A stretch of 64,000 nucleotides of DNA from Leptidea sinapis (Eukaryota; Arthropoda; Insecta; Lepidoptera; Pieridae): positions 1,564,501-1,628,500 of the forward strand of contig NC_066267.1 in assembly GCF_905404315.1 (NCBI RefSeq), written 5' to 3'. Shown piece by piece: positions 32,285 through 44,104 of the stretch (positions are counted from its first letter, which is position 1; each line of letters starts with the position of its first letter). The notes under the pieces were generated by a model. It did not search any database. It was not told where the DNA came from and was given only the letters and a program-made list of their open reading frames with translations. The position numbers and the translations under genes are program-made.

Positions 32285-33110
32285 TATAGATGTGATAGGT
32301 ACTATTCAGGAAAAAACTTTATAACTTTAATATTTAATTGTGACTATTAAGCATTTTGTTTTATTATAATAATAAAATTTAATTATCTTAAAAATATAAA
32401 TCTAAACAATACACGCAGTCAAATCGCCAACAAGCCGCTGCAATTTATTTATGATTTGACAGTTGACAAACACTGACTCTTGACATACGACATTGATTGT
32501 TGACGTCTCGTAGCAATAGTTGAAAAGCCAGGAGAGAAAGACTTCAAATGGAGGTTTAACCTAAGAATATTTTTAGCTCATAAACCTAACGAGGGTTAAC
32601 CTTGTAATCGAGTAGCTTCCCTAAATAAATATTATAAATGATATAAATATTCTGCTTATAATATATTTTGGTATTGTTAGCAATGCTCTAAATAAATAAA
32701 ATAACTAAAAACAAAAGCCTGGATAGCGTGCATATAACCAGAAAAAGACTAGTTTAAGGAGACCAATCCCTAGTCTATGGGCTTCAATATTATTTTGCAT
32801 TTCAAGACAGACAAGGGAGATATTATGTCGGTCTCTATTCAGTACATTTGCGTTTCTTGTAGGTTAGAAAAGTCAAGCCAAGTGCTGTACACTTAGGCTT
32901 AAAATAATTGCTTCGAGATTGTCCGTGTTTATTCGCCTGCCCTCCATGGCCTCATCAGAAGACTTTTGTTCAATTTCATCTTACACTATTATTAGCGTCC
33001 TTACAAATAAACATGGTATAACGTTATACCTGAGAAATAGCCCAGAATATGCGAAACGTTTAATAATAAACTTAAAAATATAATTTTAAAAGTAAAAACT
33101 ATTTACGCGC
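32285..33110 (-). promoter_or_regulatory. Probable 5' region of the zinc-finger gene
   Basis: Sequence directly upstream of the start codon. I see no TATA box or clear initiator that decides the transcription start. The stretch from about 32540 on is AT-rich and non-coding; TATACCTGAGAAATAGCCCA at about 33027 recurs near 51065 and marks an unnamed repeat. Confidence 0.35.
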
Positions 33111-33842
33111 GCTTGGCTTGGAGGTGGGAGAATCAAATCAAATCAAGTCATTTAATTGCATAGATTCAGTGGGTACATTGGTGTTACATTATAATCATAG
33201 GTGCTAACAATCTGCCGGGTAGGCATGCAAAAATAATATCTTACAATTCTTCAATTACCAAAAAGTGCCGTTGTATGCTGCTTGAAACATATTTTATTTT
33301 TTCTGCGTTTACTATCAGAGTAACGAAATAGTTGATCATTTGTTCTAATGAATACTAGCACTTCATATATATATAGGCACGGGAAAGTAAGTATATTAAA
33401 TTTATCAAAATATGGTTTACAGGAATCAGTAGGGCAATGAAATATAGCTCTTATACATTTTTTCTGACATTTAAAGACTATATCCTTATCTGTGGAATTT
33501 CCCCAAAATATGATCCCGTACCGAATATTTGATGTGACATATGCGTTAAAAGCTACTAACACTGCGGACTGGTTTACTACTTTAGACAGCATGTGCAATG
33601 CAAATGAAAATCTATTTAGCTTCATGCACAAATTTTCAATATGGGTTTTCAAATTTAGGCAATCATCAATATGTTGGCCTAAAAATTTTGTTTCTGTTAT
33701 TTTAGATTTTTTTTTACTTAGATATTTAATGTTCAATGCTATCTTATTGCGTCTATTGATTGAATGATATGACTATTAATGTCATTATGCTAGTTTTGTC
33801 AAGATTCATGATTAAATTGTTACATGTCAACCAGTTTATAAT

Positions 33843-34111
33843 AATAATAATAATACTTTTTATTTCATTTTCTTTTACACTCACTGCAAATAACTTAAAT
33901 TACTAAATGTACAATATTTATTACATAATACCAATTATTTTCATCTTTTTATCGCTAATTGTAACAATACATTGAACATTGAAAATTTGGTTTTGCAGTG
34001 ATATTAAAAGACCTCTGACCCCGAAACTAGTTAAAACTGTATCTTCGGAGTCAGTGATTCCTCGACAAATGACAATGACAAACGAAACAAAAATTAAAAA
34101 TTAAATGTGAA

Positions 34112-34159
<48 letters not shown>

Positions 34160-34695
34160 TCTTAGTGAGTAGGTTACAGTAGACTTTCCGTTTCTGAATA
34201 TGATAATTGTTTAAGATAAGTGGTGGTTTTCTTTTTTACCTCAAAATTGCTTAGTGTGTAGATAAAAGTCTTCTCATGAATCTTATTGTAAAGCTTAGAG
34301 GAGAGAGCATCATATTGACGTTTTGCGAAGGCCGTTTTACATTTTATTATGGGACATATATGGGTGCGGCGTCGTTCAAGAACAGTCACGTTGAGGGGTA
34401 GGGTCGCATGTTTTCTTAATACACTCCGAAGAATATATAGTTGCCGGACCGTTAAGACTTGGCATTCTGAGTAAAGGAGTTTGGTAGAGTATCGGATAGG
34501 TTTATAAAGCATTATCTTTAGAATAGCTCTTTGAGCTCTTTCCAGACTTAACATAATAGTTACGCGGGCTCCACCCTAAACAGGGATACAATAGGTCAAA
34601 AGTGATTGGCATAAGGCAAGGTATACAGTTTTCACCGTATTGGGATCAGTCAAGTGTCGTAACGTCTTAAATATGTATATTAATTTCCGCAGCCG
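33843..34695 (-). mobile_element. 5'-truncated LINE (LINE B) inserted in LINE A
   Basis: The minus strand starts RLRKLIYIFKTLRHLTDPNT with no upstream domains and continues MLSLERAQRAILKIMLYKPI, then RQLYILRSVLRKHATLPLNV, to a stop near 34174. The 3' part holds a GT/CA microsatellite (34112-34157) and ends in an ATT repeat (TAATAATAATAATA on the plus strand). CAGTTTATAAT flanks it at 33832-33842 and 34696-34706. Typical target-primed insertion: 5' truncation, 3' simple repeat, 11-bp duplication. Confidence 0.9.
34112..34157. repeat. (GT)n microsatellite
   Basis: An almost uninterrupted GT run inside the 3' part of LINE B. Confidence 0.98.
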
Positions 34696-36819
34696 CAGTT
34701 TATAATATTGCCTATAGTATTATTAATGTCACTTTCAAAAAAATTTAAATTTTCATCTATAAATATCACTGTGCTGTCGTCAGCAAATAGAATCATCTCA
34801 TGGTTGGTTACCGTAGGGAAATCGTTTATGTATGTTATGAACAACAATGGACCTAATATACTACCCTGTGGTACTCCAGTGGTTACGGTTTTTGACTCCG
34901 ATATATGGTGTTTCTGTTTTATCATGCCGTACTAACCTCGCTATTTGTGTCATTTGTTGCCTCTCCGTGAGATATGATTTTAGAAGTATTAAGCTGTGTC
35001 CTCTAACCCCGTAGGCGCTTAGCTTATCCAATAATATTTGATGGTCGACATAGTCAAATGCCTTAGTGAGGTCCATATAAAGTACGCATACATGCTGTCT
35101 TTTATCTACATTAGTAATAACTTCCTTCAAGAAATGGTATATTGCTAAATTAATTGATTTGTTTTTTCTAAAGCCTTTTTGCTTTTCGGTTAATATTTCA
35201 TTCTTTTCAAAATAATCGTTTGAGTTATTACAAATATACTTTTTTATTATTTTTGAGAAAATTGGTATAAGTGTAACTGGTCTATAACAGTCCATGTCTT
35301 CCCTATCTTGTTTTTTAAAGAGTGGCTTCAAAATTGAAGTTTTTAAATTATCTGGATATACACCATTCTCTACACATAGATTTGTAATATGACACAAAAC
35401 TGGCGATATTATATCAGATACATATTTTACTGCTTTGGTACAAATTTCATCAAACCCAGTGCTATTTGTATTTTTTAGTGTTTTTATGATACTATTTATT
35501 TGAGTAGGCGATGATGGTTTCATAAAAATCGAATTCGGCTTGTTCCAGTTAGTGTTTGCTCTTTCATTAGTTGTTGACAAAATTTTACAACTAAGAAAAT
35601 GTTCATTTAAAGCTTGTGCAATCTCTTAGGGGTCACTTATTATTTCGTTGCCTTTTTTAATACGTTCAATTTTGTTATTATTGAGTTTTAATCTATTTTC
35701 ATTTATTATGTCCCATGTAGTCTTAGATTTGTTTTGCGAATTTCTTATTTTAAAATCATTTTGGGATTTTTGTGTTAGTTTGATGATATTTTGAAACGCT
35801 TTCCATATACTTTGTAATTTTGTTTATTTTTATTATTAGGTTTTTTTCTATATTTCCATAGTAAATCTCGTTTCCTTTTGCAACATTGTCTTATTCCTTT
35901 TGATATCCACTTTGGTTTTCTAATTGACTGTATTTTTATTTTAATGTAAGGAAAGCAGAGATAGTAAAGAAGTGAGAACATTGCGAAATATGTGGTGCGA
36001 AAAATGCTTCATTTGGTTCAGATGTTGCATAAATATCCGAAAATGTAATACTACTTAGGTATTCCTTAAATTTACTCAAGTTTTCTTCGCTAATGTCTCT
36101 TCTTAAAATAAACCAGTATTCTATCCGACTAAATTTTTTAACAGTAAAGCTGAAAATTTGTGCTGTATGGTCTGATAGAGCCAGTTCTTCAACAGAACAG
36201 CTATATATTATAACAGCTCTGAATATTGGTCCAAAAATTATCGATACATGTGCCACTTACTAAGCGCGTTGGCTGTTTAAGTGCTAATTTAAGATTAAAA
36301 CAATGTACTAATTCATTAAGGGTTTGCGTAATGTTATTATTTATTAACACGTCTATATTTATATCACACACAGTTAATGATTTTCCTTTTTTTGAAGCAA
36401 TTTTTATTAAGTATATTGTATAAACTGTCAAAAAATGTGTCGAAGGTAAATTTATCGAGTTTTGGTGGTCTATAAATACATATTACTATTGTGCTTTGAT
36501 CTATTAGGTCGACTTCACTTCATTCTATAACACCTGGTACTGGTGTGATATCCGTTAACTCTTTAAATTTAACACAATTTCGTACAAGTATGGCTGACCC
36601 ACCCCTTCTATTATTACGAAAATATGCGAAAGATAAGAGGCGAACGGAAGTCGAGAGGGAGATATAAGTTAGTGAAGATAGAAAGCGCATCTAAATTGCG
36701 AGAGCTATTCGGCATTATACTGTGCTGCAGAAGAGGGTTATTCGCGCTATTATGCAAAGAATATAATATAATAGTACAAGTAACCTAGGTCCTAAAGAAT
36801 CATTGAGAGCAAAATAAAA

Positions 36820-37890
36820 AAAAATAAACAAAAAAGATATCAGACAGATAATTAAAAATGCACCGAATAAAATAAAGATGACTTGGAATGTGATTAACTG
36901 GGAATCTGGAAGAGTGAAAGACCGCAACATTGAATATAATTTATCAATAAACAATACTATAATTCAATCTCAGCAGGAAGTTGCTTCTGCTTTTGAGAAT
37001 TTTTTTTCTGACATTCCAGTTTCTATCACAAGCACTCTTGTCTCCTCCACCAGTGTTGCTGAATCACTTCTTCTGGAAAATGTTAAAGAATGCCAACAAA
37101 CTTTCAATTTTAGTTTTGTTAGCCCTGGAGAAATAATTAAAACTTTTAAGTCTCTCGACATGAAAAAAACTGCTGATATATGGGGCATTTCTGTTAAAAT
37201 AATAAGTTCAATAATTGATGTCATAGCACCATATCTTGCAATAGTATTTAATAATTATATTAACCGTGGCGTGTTTCGTGACCTTCTGAAACATAGTAAA
37301 ATTACACCAATATTTAAGTCGGGATGCTCTTCTGACCCGAACAACTATCGTCCTGTGTCGGTTTAGCCGACCCTTAGTAAAATTTTTGAAAAAATAATTT
37401 TAAGCTTACCTACTTACTTTAACTCTCATAAGTTACTTCATTTAAAACAATTTGGTTTTACTAGGGGACGTTCAACAACGGATGCAGGTGTTGAGCTGAT
37501 CAAGAATATTTTTGATGCCTGGGAGGAATCACAGAATGCACTTGGCATCTTCTGTGATTTATCTAAGGCTTTTGATTGTGTTCAACATTCAACGCTGGTC
37601 AGGAAGCTATACCACTATGGTATAAAAGGAACTGCACTCGATCTTCTGACTTCATATCTAAACAAAAGAATTCAGAGGGTCGACGTGAATGGCAGGAGAT
37701 CTCCTGGGACTCCTCTCAGTATGGGGGTACCACAAGGGTCTATTCTTAGACCGTTCCTCTTCCTTATCTATATAAATGATCTTCCTACTCTTATAGAGAA
37801 AAACCATAAGGTAGTTTTGTTTGCGGACGACACTTCACTGATTTTCAAGGTGAAAAGAAACCAAACTATGTTTGACGAAGTGAAAATCCT
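36820..37890 (+). mobile_element. Non-LTR retrotransposon fragment (LINE C), reverse transcriptase
   Basis: The frame runs TWNVINWESGRVKDRN near 36880, SDPNNYRPVSV near 37332 with a stop after it, then CDLSKAFDCVQHSTLVRKLY near 37553, MGVPQGSILRPFLFLIYIND near 37722 and FADDTSLIF at 37819. It stops abruptly near 37885, so both the endonuclease and the thumb region are missing. One in-frame stop and an Arg in place of Gly in the ILGP block show decay. It lies head to head with LINE A, with about 180 bp between. Confidence 0.88.
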
Positions 37891-37914
37891 CCACGTACAC
37901 TGTACAAAAAGCCA

Positions 37915-38134
37915 TTTTAACCAGGGCTAAGACACAGAGTACAATAAAAATATTAGAATATTAGTTGGAGACTTAGTCTACTTTTATTATTTCCCATTAT
38001 CATTCAAATTTTCCACGCATAAAATTAAGATTGATAAAGCGATTTTTATACCCTTAATGGAATATTATTCCAATAATATTTAGTTAAATTTCTATAATGT
38101 AAGTAAGTACTCTGTGTCTTAGCCCTGGTTAAAA
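37915..38134. mobile_element. MITE, TTTTAACCAGGGCTAAGACA family
   Basis: Inverted termini of about 28 bp: TTTTAACCAGGGCTAAGACA (then CAGAGTAC) and its reverse complement ending at 38134. The interior is AT-rich and non-coding. Confidence 0.85.
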
Positions 38135-38619
38135 ATATTGAATAAAAGTTTCACTTAAATAAATAACAACATTTACGTTAAACACTGACAAAAACAAACA
38201 AAATAGCGTGGATCACTGGCACAAATGAGTAATAGTCTATACACTACACGGTCAGCTGCTGCGAACTATAGGCGTCACCCGACCGTCAAGCGACATGCAT
38301 GCACATCTTTAAAGAAAAGATTAGAGCACATTCAGCGGATTTAGATTTAATGCTTTCTTGATGTTGGAGAGGACAAATGTGCACAAGTAAATGATAATCA
38401 TGTTTTAGAACTACCTATCTTTGTCAGGGTGTGGCGGGCACTGAAACTTTATTTCATAGTATTTATGATAATTTCTGCAATGTCACAAGACAAAAGAAGA
38501 TTTGTAATTATTGTATGAAATATTCATTTTAGTATAGGTAACATTCATTTGACCAGGCTAGTGCTCTTAATCAACGAATTTTAGAAAACGCTTCCTGGTG
38601 AATCACTAACTTACAATGG
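38135..38619. other. No recognised feature
   Basis: Intergenic DNA without coding frames or repeats that I can name. Confidence 0.4.
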
Positions 38620-38920
38620 CACGTGATTGTGGCTGAGTGTCATATTCAGATGTGGAAACGGTTAGATAGTTGGACAGGATGCCGGCTAGATTATGGGTAC
38701 TACAACGACGCCTTTCTGCCGTGAGGGAATATTGTGTTTCGGTCTGAAGGGCGCCGTAGCTAGTGAATTTACTGGGCAAATGAGACTTCATCTATATATA
38801 TCAAGGTGACGAACACAATTGTAGAATCGTATTTTTGGGTTTGTCAAGATTCCTGAGCGGCACTGCATTGTAAATGGCAGGTCATATCAATAACCATCAG
38901 CTGAACTTCCTAAGTAAAAG
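38620..38920 (-). repeat. R300 retroposon, copy 7
   Basis: Minus-orientation copy with GATGCCGGCTAGATTATGGG, GTGTTTCGGTCTGAAGGGCG, TGAGCGGCACTGCATTGTAA and ACCATCAGCTGAACTTCCT. Confidence 0.88.
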
Positions 38921-39714
38921 TATTTCTACCACAAATACCCATTATACCCTAGAATATACTGTTTGTTAGCATTATACCGTCGAATTTTCCTTTTGAATAA
39001 GATAGCAATATCCTATCAACTTCAACTTTGCTATGACAATAAACAATCACAAGGGCCAACGTTGAGCAAATCTGACATAGATTAAACTAAGGATTGCTTA
39101 CGTGCAAGGGATAGAAATAGCGTTTCTGCTCAATAAAATCCTCCACGTACACTGTATAAAAAGAATTTTCAGAACAAAAAACTAATAATAATCACACGTA
39201 ACATAGACTCAAAAAGAAGAAGCTTCATCTAGGCAAGGAGTATATTTCTTAACAAATAATACAAAATTATTGATTTTTCGTAAATATTGCGAACTAAGCT
39301 GCACATCCTTTTTTCCTAATTCTACATGGACGAAGTCGCTGGTAACAGCTATTACAGATATAAAAAAAACTTAATTTGCCAAAGGAAAAAATCACAAATA
39401 GTTTTACTTATGTATACACACACATTCTAGCGCTCTAAAAAGCGCATGACCGGTACACAACTTTAAAACTATAGTGAACATTCAATTATGGATTTACTTT
39501 ATACACGTTATCTTAGTGTTGTAAACAGCGGAAGAGAAGGCTATGTTATGGTTAAATAATATACCAATAAAAATATATCTACTTTGCTATTGCTTAAAGT
39601 ATTATAAAAAAAAACAAATATTTACAATAATATATTAAATTTTATAGATACAACAAGTATTTTAATATTAGTGCTCCATCTTATACTTACTCTAAACACT
39701 CTTTCTTAAACTTT
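38921..39714. other. Intergenic; contains a 29-bp direct-repeat partner
   Basis: AT-rich and non-coding. AAATCCTCCACGTACACTGT at 39135-39163 is shared with 37883-37911 (see findings). Nothing else recognised. Confidence 0.45.
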
Positions 39715-39900
39715 TTTTTTATGAAAATAAGGGACGAGAAGAGTAGGACGTTCAGCTGATGGTAATTGATACGCCCTACCCATTACAATGCAGTGCCGCT
39801 CAGGATTCTTTTAAAACCCAAAAATTGTGAGCGGCACCACAATTACGCTCGTCACCTTGAGATGTTAAGTCTCATTTGCCCAGTAATTTCACTAGCTACC
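39715..39900 (+). repeat. R300 retroposon, copy 8 (truncated right end)
   Basis: Starts with a T run and GAAAATAAGGGACGAGAAGA and stops after CCAGTAATTTCACTAGCTAC, where an unrelated sequence begins. Confidence 0.88.
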
Positions 39901-40092
39901 TTATATTGGGACGCGTGAATGGCAATTTCCGTACAAACTTCTATCGCTGGTATATGTCGTCCCATTGACAGACAGCGCGGCGTTTACGGATAGGGTGAGT
40001 TACCGTCGATAAGTTTAATGGGACAGAAAATGCAACGATAGTTACGATTTTTATCTCAAGTAAGAGATAGACTGAATATTGGGAACGGCCGT

Positions 40093-40310
40093 TAGACTGA
40101 GATGTATAGAGCATACTTAGTTAGTTACTTTAGTCACGTAAAACTTAGCTGAGTGTGATAAAACGCAAACTTAGCTTAGCCAGCTTAGTATAATTTCAGC
40201 TGTCAAATGACTATAAAAACGATATCAAATATTATTTTAAACTTACACTCAGCTAAGTTTCACGTAAGTCTGAGCAATGTCTAAGTACGCTCAATAGATA
40301 TCAGCGTTAC
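40093..40310. mobile_element. Probable MITE with inverted CTTAGCTGAGTGT arms
   Basis: CACGTAAAACTTAGCTGAGT on the left and ACTCAGCTAAGTTTCACGTA on the right face each other around an AT-rich core, with further pairing outward (GCATACTTAG / CTAAGTACGC). The edges are approximate. Confidence 0.6.
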
Positions 40311-40489
40311 AAAATAAAAATAGTGTAAATTGTTGTAAATCTCTGCTATAATATTATATCTCTTCTGCTAAAAAATATCGGCTTACCTTAAAATAAATTG
40401 ATAAAAATCAATACAGTTACTTGTTTTTTTTAATAACTGACGAGACTATTTCTGTCTTTAATAAAATATTCATTTCTTTAGCCTACTGT

Positions 40490-41188
40490 TTTGTGGTTGT
40501 GGAGAATCGGTTGTTCGCGGATCCCGCCACGCGCGGCGTTCCGGTGCGGCTGTGACTTTACAACTTTTACACCGACTACAATTATTGAAATCTCGCCTGG
40601 ACGCCTTCTAAACTAGGAAAAATCCAGGGAAACCCGGACGGATGGCAGTCCTAGCCTCAGTGAACAGGCGGTAGTGACCGGCGCCACGGCCCACTGCGCG
40701 CCGGTCACCGCTCACCGAGCGTGCAGGTGGCTCCGTAGTCCGTAGGGTAGGCTGGGTAGGTATAGGTTATGGTATAGGTACACCGCGGACCCCGGCGACG
40801 GACGCAGTCGGCTGCAGTTGCCGCTCCGCACGCGGCCCTCGACAGTTGGCGCCATTATTGACTGCGAGACGCTCGTCTGTATTATTGCGTATACCTATAC
40901 TACACACACAAGTCGCGCCTGTGTCGATTCAAGCGAAAATAATAACAATATCTATTATTTTGGACGCTTTTAGCCTGTTTACGGAGCGTTTTTAGTACCA
41001 ATTGGAAAATTTTGGATTTAAAAAAACTTTTGTCGTATTAGTTTGAAGCAGTTTGATTTCAGTGTTATGTTCAGTGAATATAATGTTAAAGAGTATTTAA
41101 ACAACTTTAATTGTGTATAGGTTGTGATTTTTTTTGAAAAGTGAGACTGACTGTGTATTTTCTTTGATAAAAGTTGGAAGTTTCACAA
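40490..41188 (+). promoter_or_regulatory. Candidate promoter and untranslated first exon
   Basis: This is the longest GC-rich, CpG-rich stretch in the right half of the window and it contains no long open frame. It grades into AT-rich sequence and reaches a strong donor at 41189 (CACAA|GTAAGT). A promoter plus 5'-untranslated exon for the plus-strand gene whose ATG exon lies at 54746-54931 would explain it; that would make a first intron of about 13.6 kb. The link between the two exons is inference, and the transcription start cannot be placed (perhaps 40860-40930). Confidence 0.35.
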
Positions 41189-41829
41189 GTAAGTTTTTAT
41201 TTTGACTCGATTTGATTTTCTCTTTTTTAGAGTTAAAACTGTAAAAAGATGTAGTCTGTGAACCGCATTAACATTATCACAGAAAAAAAACAATAAATTT
41301 GGGGGTTCCCCATAATTAGAACTGAAACCCAATAATTTGTTTTCATATCTATGGATATTGAGGTTTCTAATATATTTTTTTTCTAAACTGAATTGTTTGC
41401 GCTAGGGACGCTTCCAAAGGATTAAATGCTCCCCTCCCCCCTTGTTACATCTAAAATTCTTATTTTGATAATTTTTTGATTGATTAATGATAAAACTAAC
41501 TAAAAAACATTATATGATTACCATGCAAACTTCCACCGAAAATTGGTTTGAACGAGATCTAGTAGTTAAGTAGTTTTTTTTAATGAACTTATAAATGATG
41601 AGAGCTCATTTGCACTGTATGATTTTGAGTAAAGATTTTTTTGCCTTTTCCACTTAAATAATTTAATATAATTTTCCTTTTTATATTACTTTTATATTAT
41701 GTTACTTGCTGCTACGGAACCCTTCATGGGCGAGTCCGACTCACAATTGGCCGCTTTTTTTCAAAGTGTTCACGGAAGCAGTATTTGATTATTTGATGCT
41801 TAACGTGCATATGGACACTGTTATGAAAA
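41189..41829. other. AT-rich DNA, possible intron start
   Basis: No coding signal or repeat recognised. TTAATGAACTTATAAATGATG near 41581 vaguely resembles the R300 left end, but nothing follows. Confidence 0.4.
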
Positions 41830-42110
41830 TGCATATAAATTTCTCAAAATTAATTCCCTTAGAATTCTTCTGGAAGTCAACTCAAACACTTTCACCGCTT
41901 CGGAAACAAATGGCATTCTTCTTTTGCGCTCTTTTTTATTAAATATACGATATTGTACTGTCATTGTTATTGCTATAAAATAATCATAAAACTCGTTCCA
42001 GGCTGTCCGATCATTTAGATATTCAGCTGTGGAGTAGTAGGATTTACGACAGAGCCATTTTTTAATAAAATATTTATACTATACTAGTCTTGCCATAAAT
42101 AATAATAACA
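41830..42110 (-). mobile_element. Jockey-type LINE 3' fragment
   Basis: The minus strand has the WLCRKSYYSTAEYLNDRTAW-type end near 42060-42000 and then the 3' UTR blocks (TTTTGATGAATTTT-like end, CCGAAGCGGTGAAAGTG). It matches 28910-29220 and 56580-56880. Confidence 0.75.
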
Positions 42111-42189
42111 AAGAAAAAATATGTATTGCAAATAACATTTATTACTTTTACAGTGTTAGTTTAATATATAAATATAAAACAATTTAAAA

Positions 42190-42610
42190 TATCAAATGCT
42201 TATTGGGAGTGGTCTCCATTGGCTACAATACAGTCGTTTAAATGTTTAGGCCAGTTATCAAAAGAAGCACGCACTCTTTCTATAGGAAAATTCTTCACTG
42301 CGAATCGTACGGATTGTTTTAGGGACTTCAAATTATCATGGCGTTAAGAGCAAGCTATTAAACTGACCATAAATCAGAATGACGACGGCCAGTCTTCAGC
42401 TCTGATGAAGTCCGAATTGTTCGTTTTCAACCAAAACTGTGTATACCGAGCTTTATGACCGGCGCCGAGTCTTGCTGAAAGGAACGTTCTTAGTTATAGA
42501 ACATGGTGTTGATAAGGGGCTTCACTACCTTCTCAAGAATGGTATCTTGATACACTTGTGGTCATAGAATAACGGTCACAACGATAGTTCATTCATAGTT
42601 CCTGTCAATA
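42190..42610 (-). pseudogene. Mariner/Tc1-superfamily transposase remnant
   Basis: The minus strand reads LEKVVKPLINTMFYN, a stop, then RSFQQDSAPV (the block with the second catalytic Asp), and further down KSLKQSVRFAVKNFPIERVR followed by ASFDNWPKHLNDCIVANGDH near 42300-42215. Order and motifs fit the C-terminal half of a mariner-superfamily DDE/D transposase. There are several stops and the N-terminal half is absent. Confidence 0.82.
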
Positions 42611-42752
42611 TAGAAGTAACATTATAATTAATGTGTGCGTGAGCGTCACGTACTTACATTCGCCAACACGCACACAGACAGCCAAATAATGTTGCAAGTG
42701 AATAGACATTTTAGACCAGTGTCGATAATTTTTGAATCAAAAAAAAAAATAC

Positions 42753-44027
42753 AGTAGGATGAAACCCATTGGTAAAGGACGAGAATATAACAAAAATTAA
42801 GGGAAAAATAAATTACGGGCGATCTGAGGTCGGGAAGTGAAAAAGGGGGGGTGTTTTAGGGTATAAAACGGTTTATCTCGATTTCGGGCAAAACTACAAG
42901 TCCTATGGCAAAAAGTTAATTGGCAAAGTTGTAGGTAATAAAGGGATCTACAACTTTTGTAATTACACTTTTTTCACATAACCTCAAAATTTAGGCGAAA
43001 AATTCAAAAAACCAAGTTTTTGGTTTTTTATTTATCTTTTTCAAAAAAAAAGGTTTTTCTACGAAATTTGGTGAAAACTTACCTTATTATGTCCCAAATA
43101 CACTGTAATTTATTTGATTTAAAATATTTATTTTTTCGCCTTATTTTAACTTAATATCAAAAAAGCACCCTAATTTTCAATCGAAAATTCTGATGTCAAA
43201 ATATCAGCTTTTTTCAAAAAGTTTTGGGGCTTTTTGTTTGTTGAAATATCTACTTTCTGATGGTGTAAAAAAAATTACAATTGTAAATGTTCGGAAAATT
43301 TAAGTCCAAAAAAAGGCATTTCATAAAGAATTCACACCTGTTATTAAGTAGCAGCAAAAATATGGATTAGAAAATCAATAAAATTGAAAAAAAAGGTTAA
43401 TTTAACACTGAATCATTATCCGTTTTACATTTATAAATAGATTTGATTAATCGTAATTTTATGAAATGCCTTTTGTTCCCTTAAATTTTCCGAACATTTA
43501 CAATTGTAATTTATATTTTTTTTACACCATCAGAAAGTAGATATTTCAACGAACAAAAAGGCCCCAAACTTTTTGAAAAAAGATGATATTTTGACGTCAG
43601 AATTTTCGATTGAAAATTAGGGTGCTTTTTTGATATTAAGGTAAAATAAGGCGAAAAAATAAATATGTTAAATCAAATAAATTACAGTATATTTGGGACA
43701 TAATAAGGTAAGTTTTCACCAAATTTCGTAGAATTTTTTTTTTTGAAAAAGAAGTAAAAAACCAAACACTTGGTTTTTTGAATTTTTCACCTAAATTTTG
43801 AGGCTATGTGAAAAAAGTATAATTACAAAAGTTATAGATCTCTTTATTACAACTTTGCCAATTAACTTTTTGCCATAGGACTTGTAGTTTTGCCGGAAAT
43901 CGAGATAAACCGTTTTTTAACCTAAAACACCCCCCTTTTCCACTTCCTGACCTCAGATCGCCCGTAATTTATTTTTCCCTTAATTTTTGTTATATTCTCG
44001 TCCTTTTCCAATGGGTTTCATCCTACT
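42753..44027. mobile_element. 1.27-kb palindromic (foldback) element
   Basis: The left arm (42753 to about 43327) is repeated inverted in the right arm (about 43458-44027) with only scattered mismatches: AGTAGGATGAAACCCATTGG at the left end is matched by CCAATGGGTTTCATCCTACT at the right end. The spacer is about 130 bp. There is no coding capacity. I see no convincing target duplication. It sits between a transposase remnant and a LINE. Confidence 0.92.
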
Positions 44028-44104
44028 ATTATTTTGTTTCACTTTTTATCAAGTAGTAAGTAATAAAGAAAGAAGAAATAAAATATAAATTAAGAATTTA
44101 ATAA

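Larger units (their letters stand above)
33110..36645 (-). mobile_element. Non-LTR retrotransposon (LINE A), nearly complete ORF2, interrupted
   Basis: From right to left on the minus strand: endonuclease part (GGSAILVRN and VICIYRPP between 36600 and 36440), the linker region, then reverse transcriptase: NSTGFDEICTKAVKYVSD near 35460, DCYRPVTLIPIFSKIIKK near 35290, MDLTKAFDYVDHQILLDKL near 35070, GVPQGSILGPLLFITYINDF near 34860 and FADD at 34776-34787. It then breaks at a target duplication, resumes at 33831 (NNLIMNLDKTS) and ends with the thumb region (TSNIRYGIIFWGNSTDKDIV) and a stop near 33251. Frameshifts occur around 34930 and in the endonuclease. It is a CR1/jockey-type element by these blocks. 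Confidence 0.9.

Noticed and set aside
33492..33767. 91-aa plus-strand frame
   Set aside because: Antisense shadow of the thumb region of LINE A.
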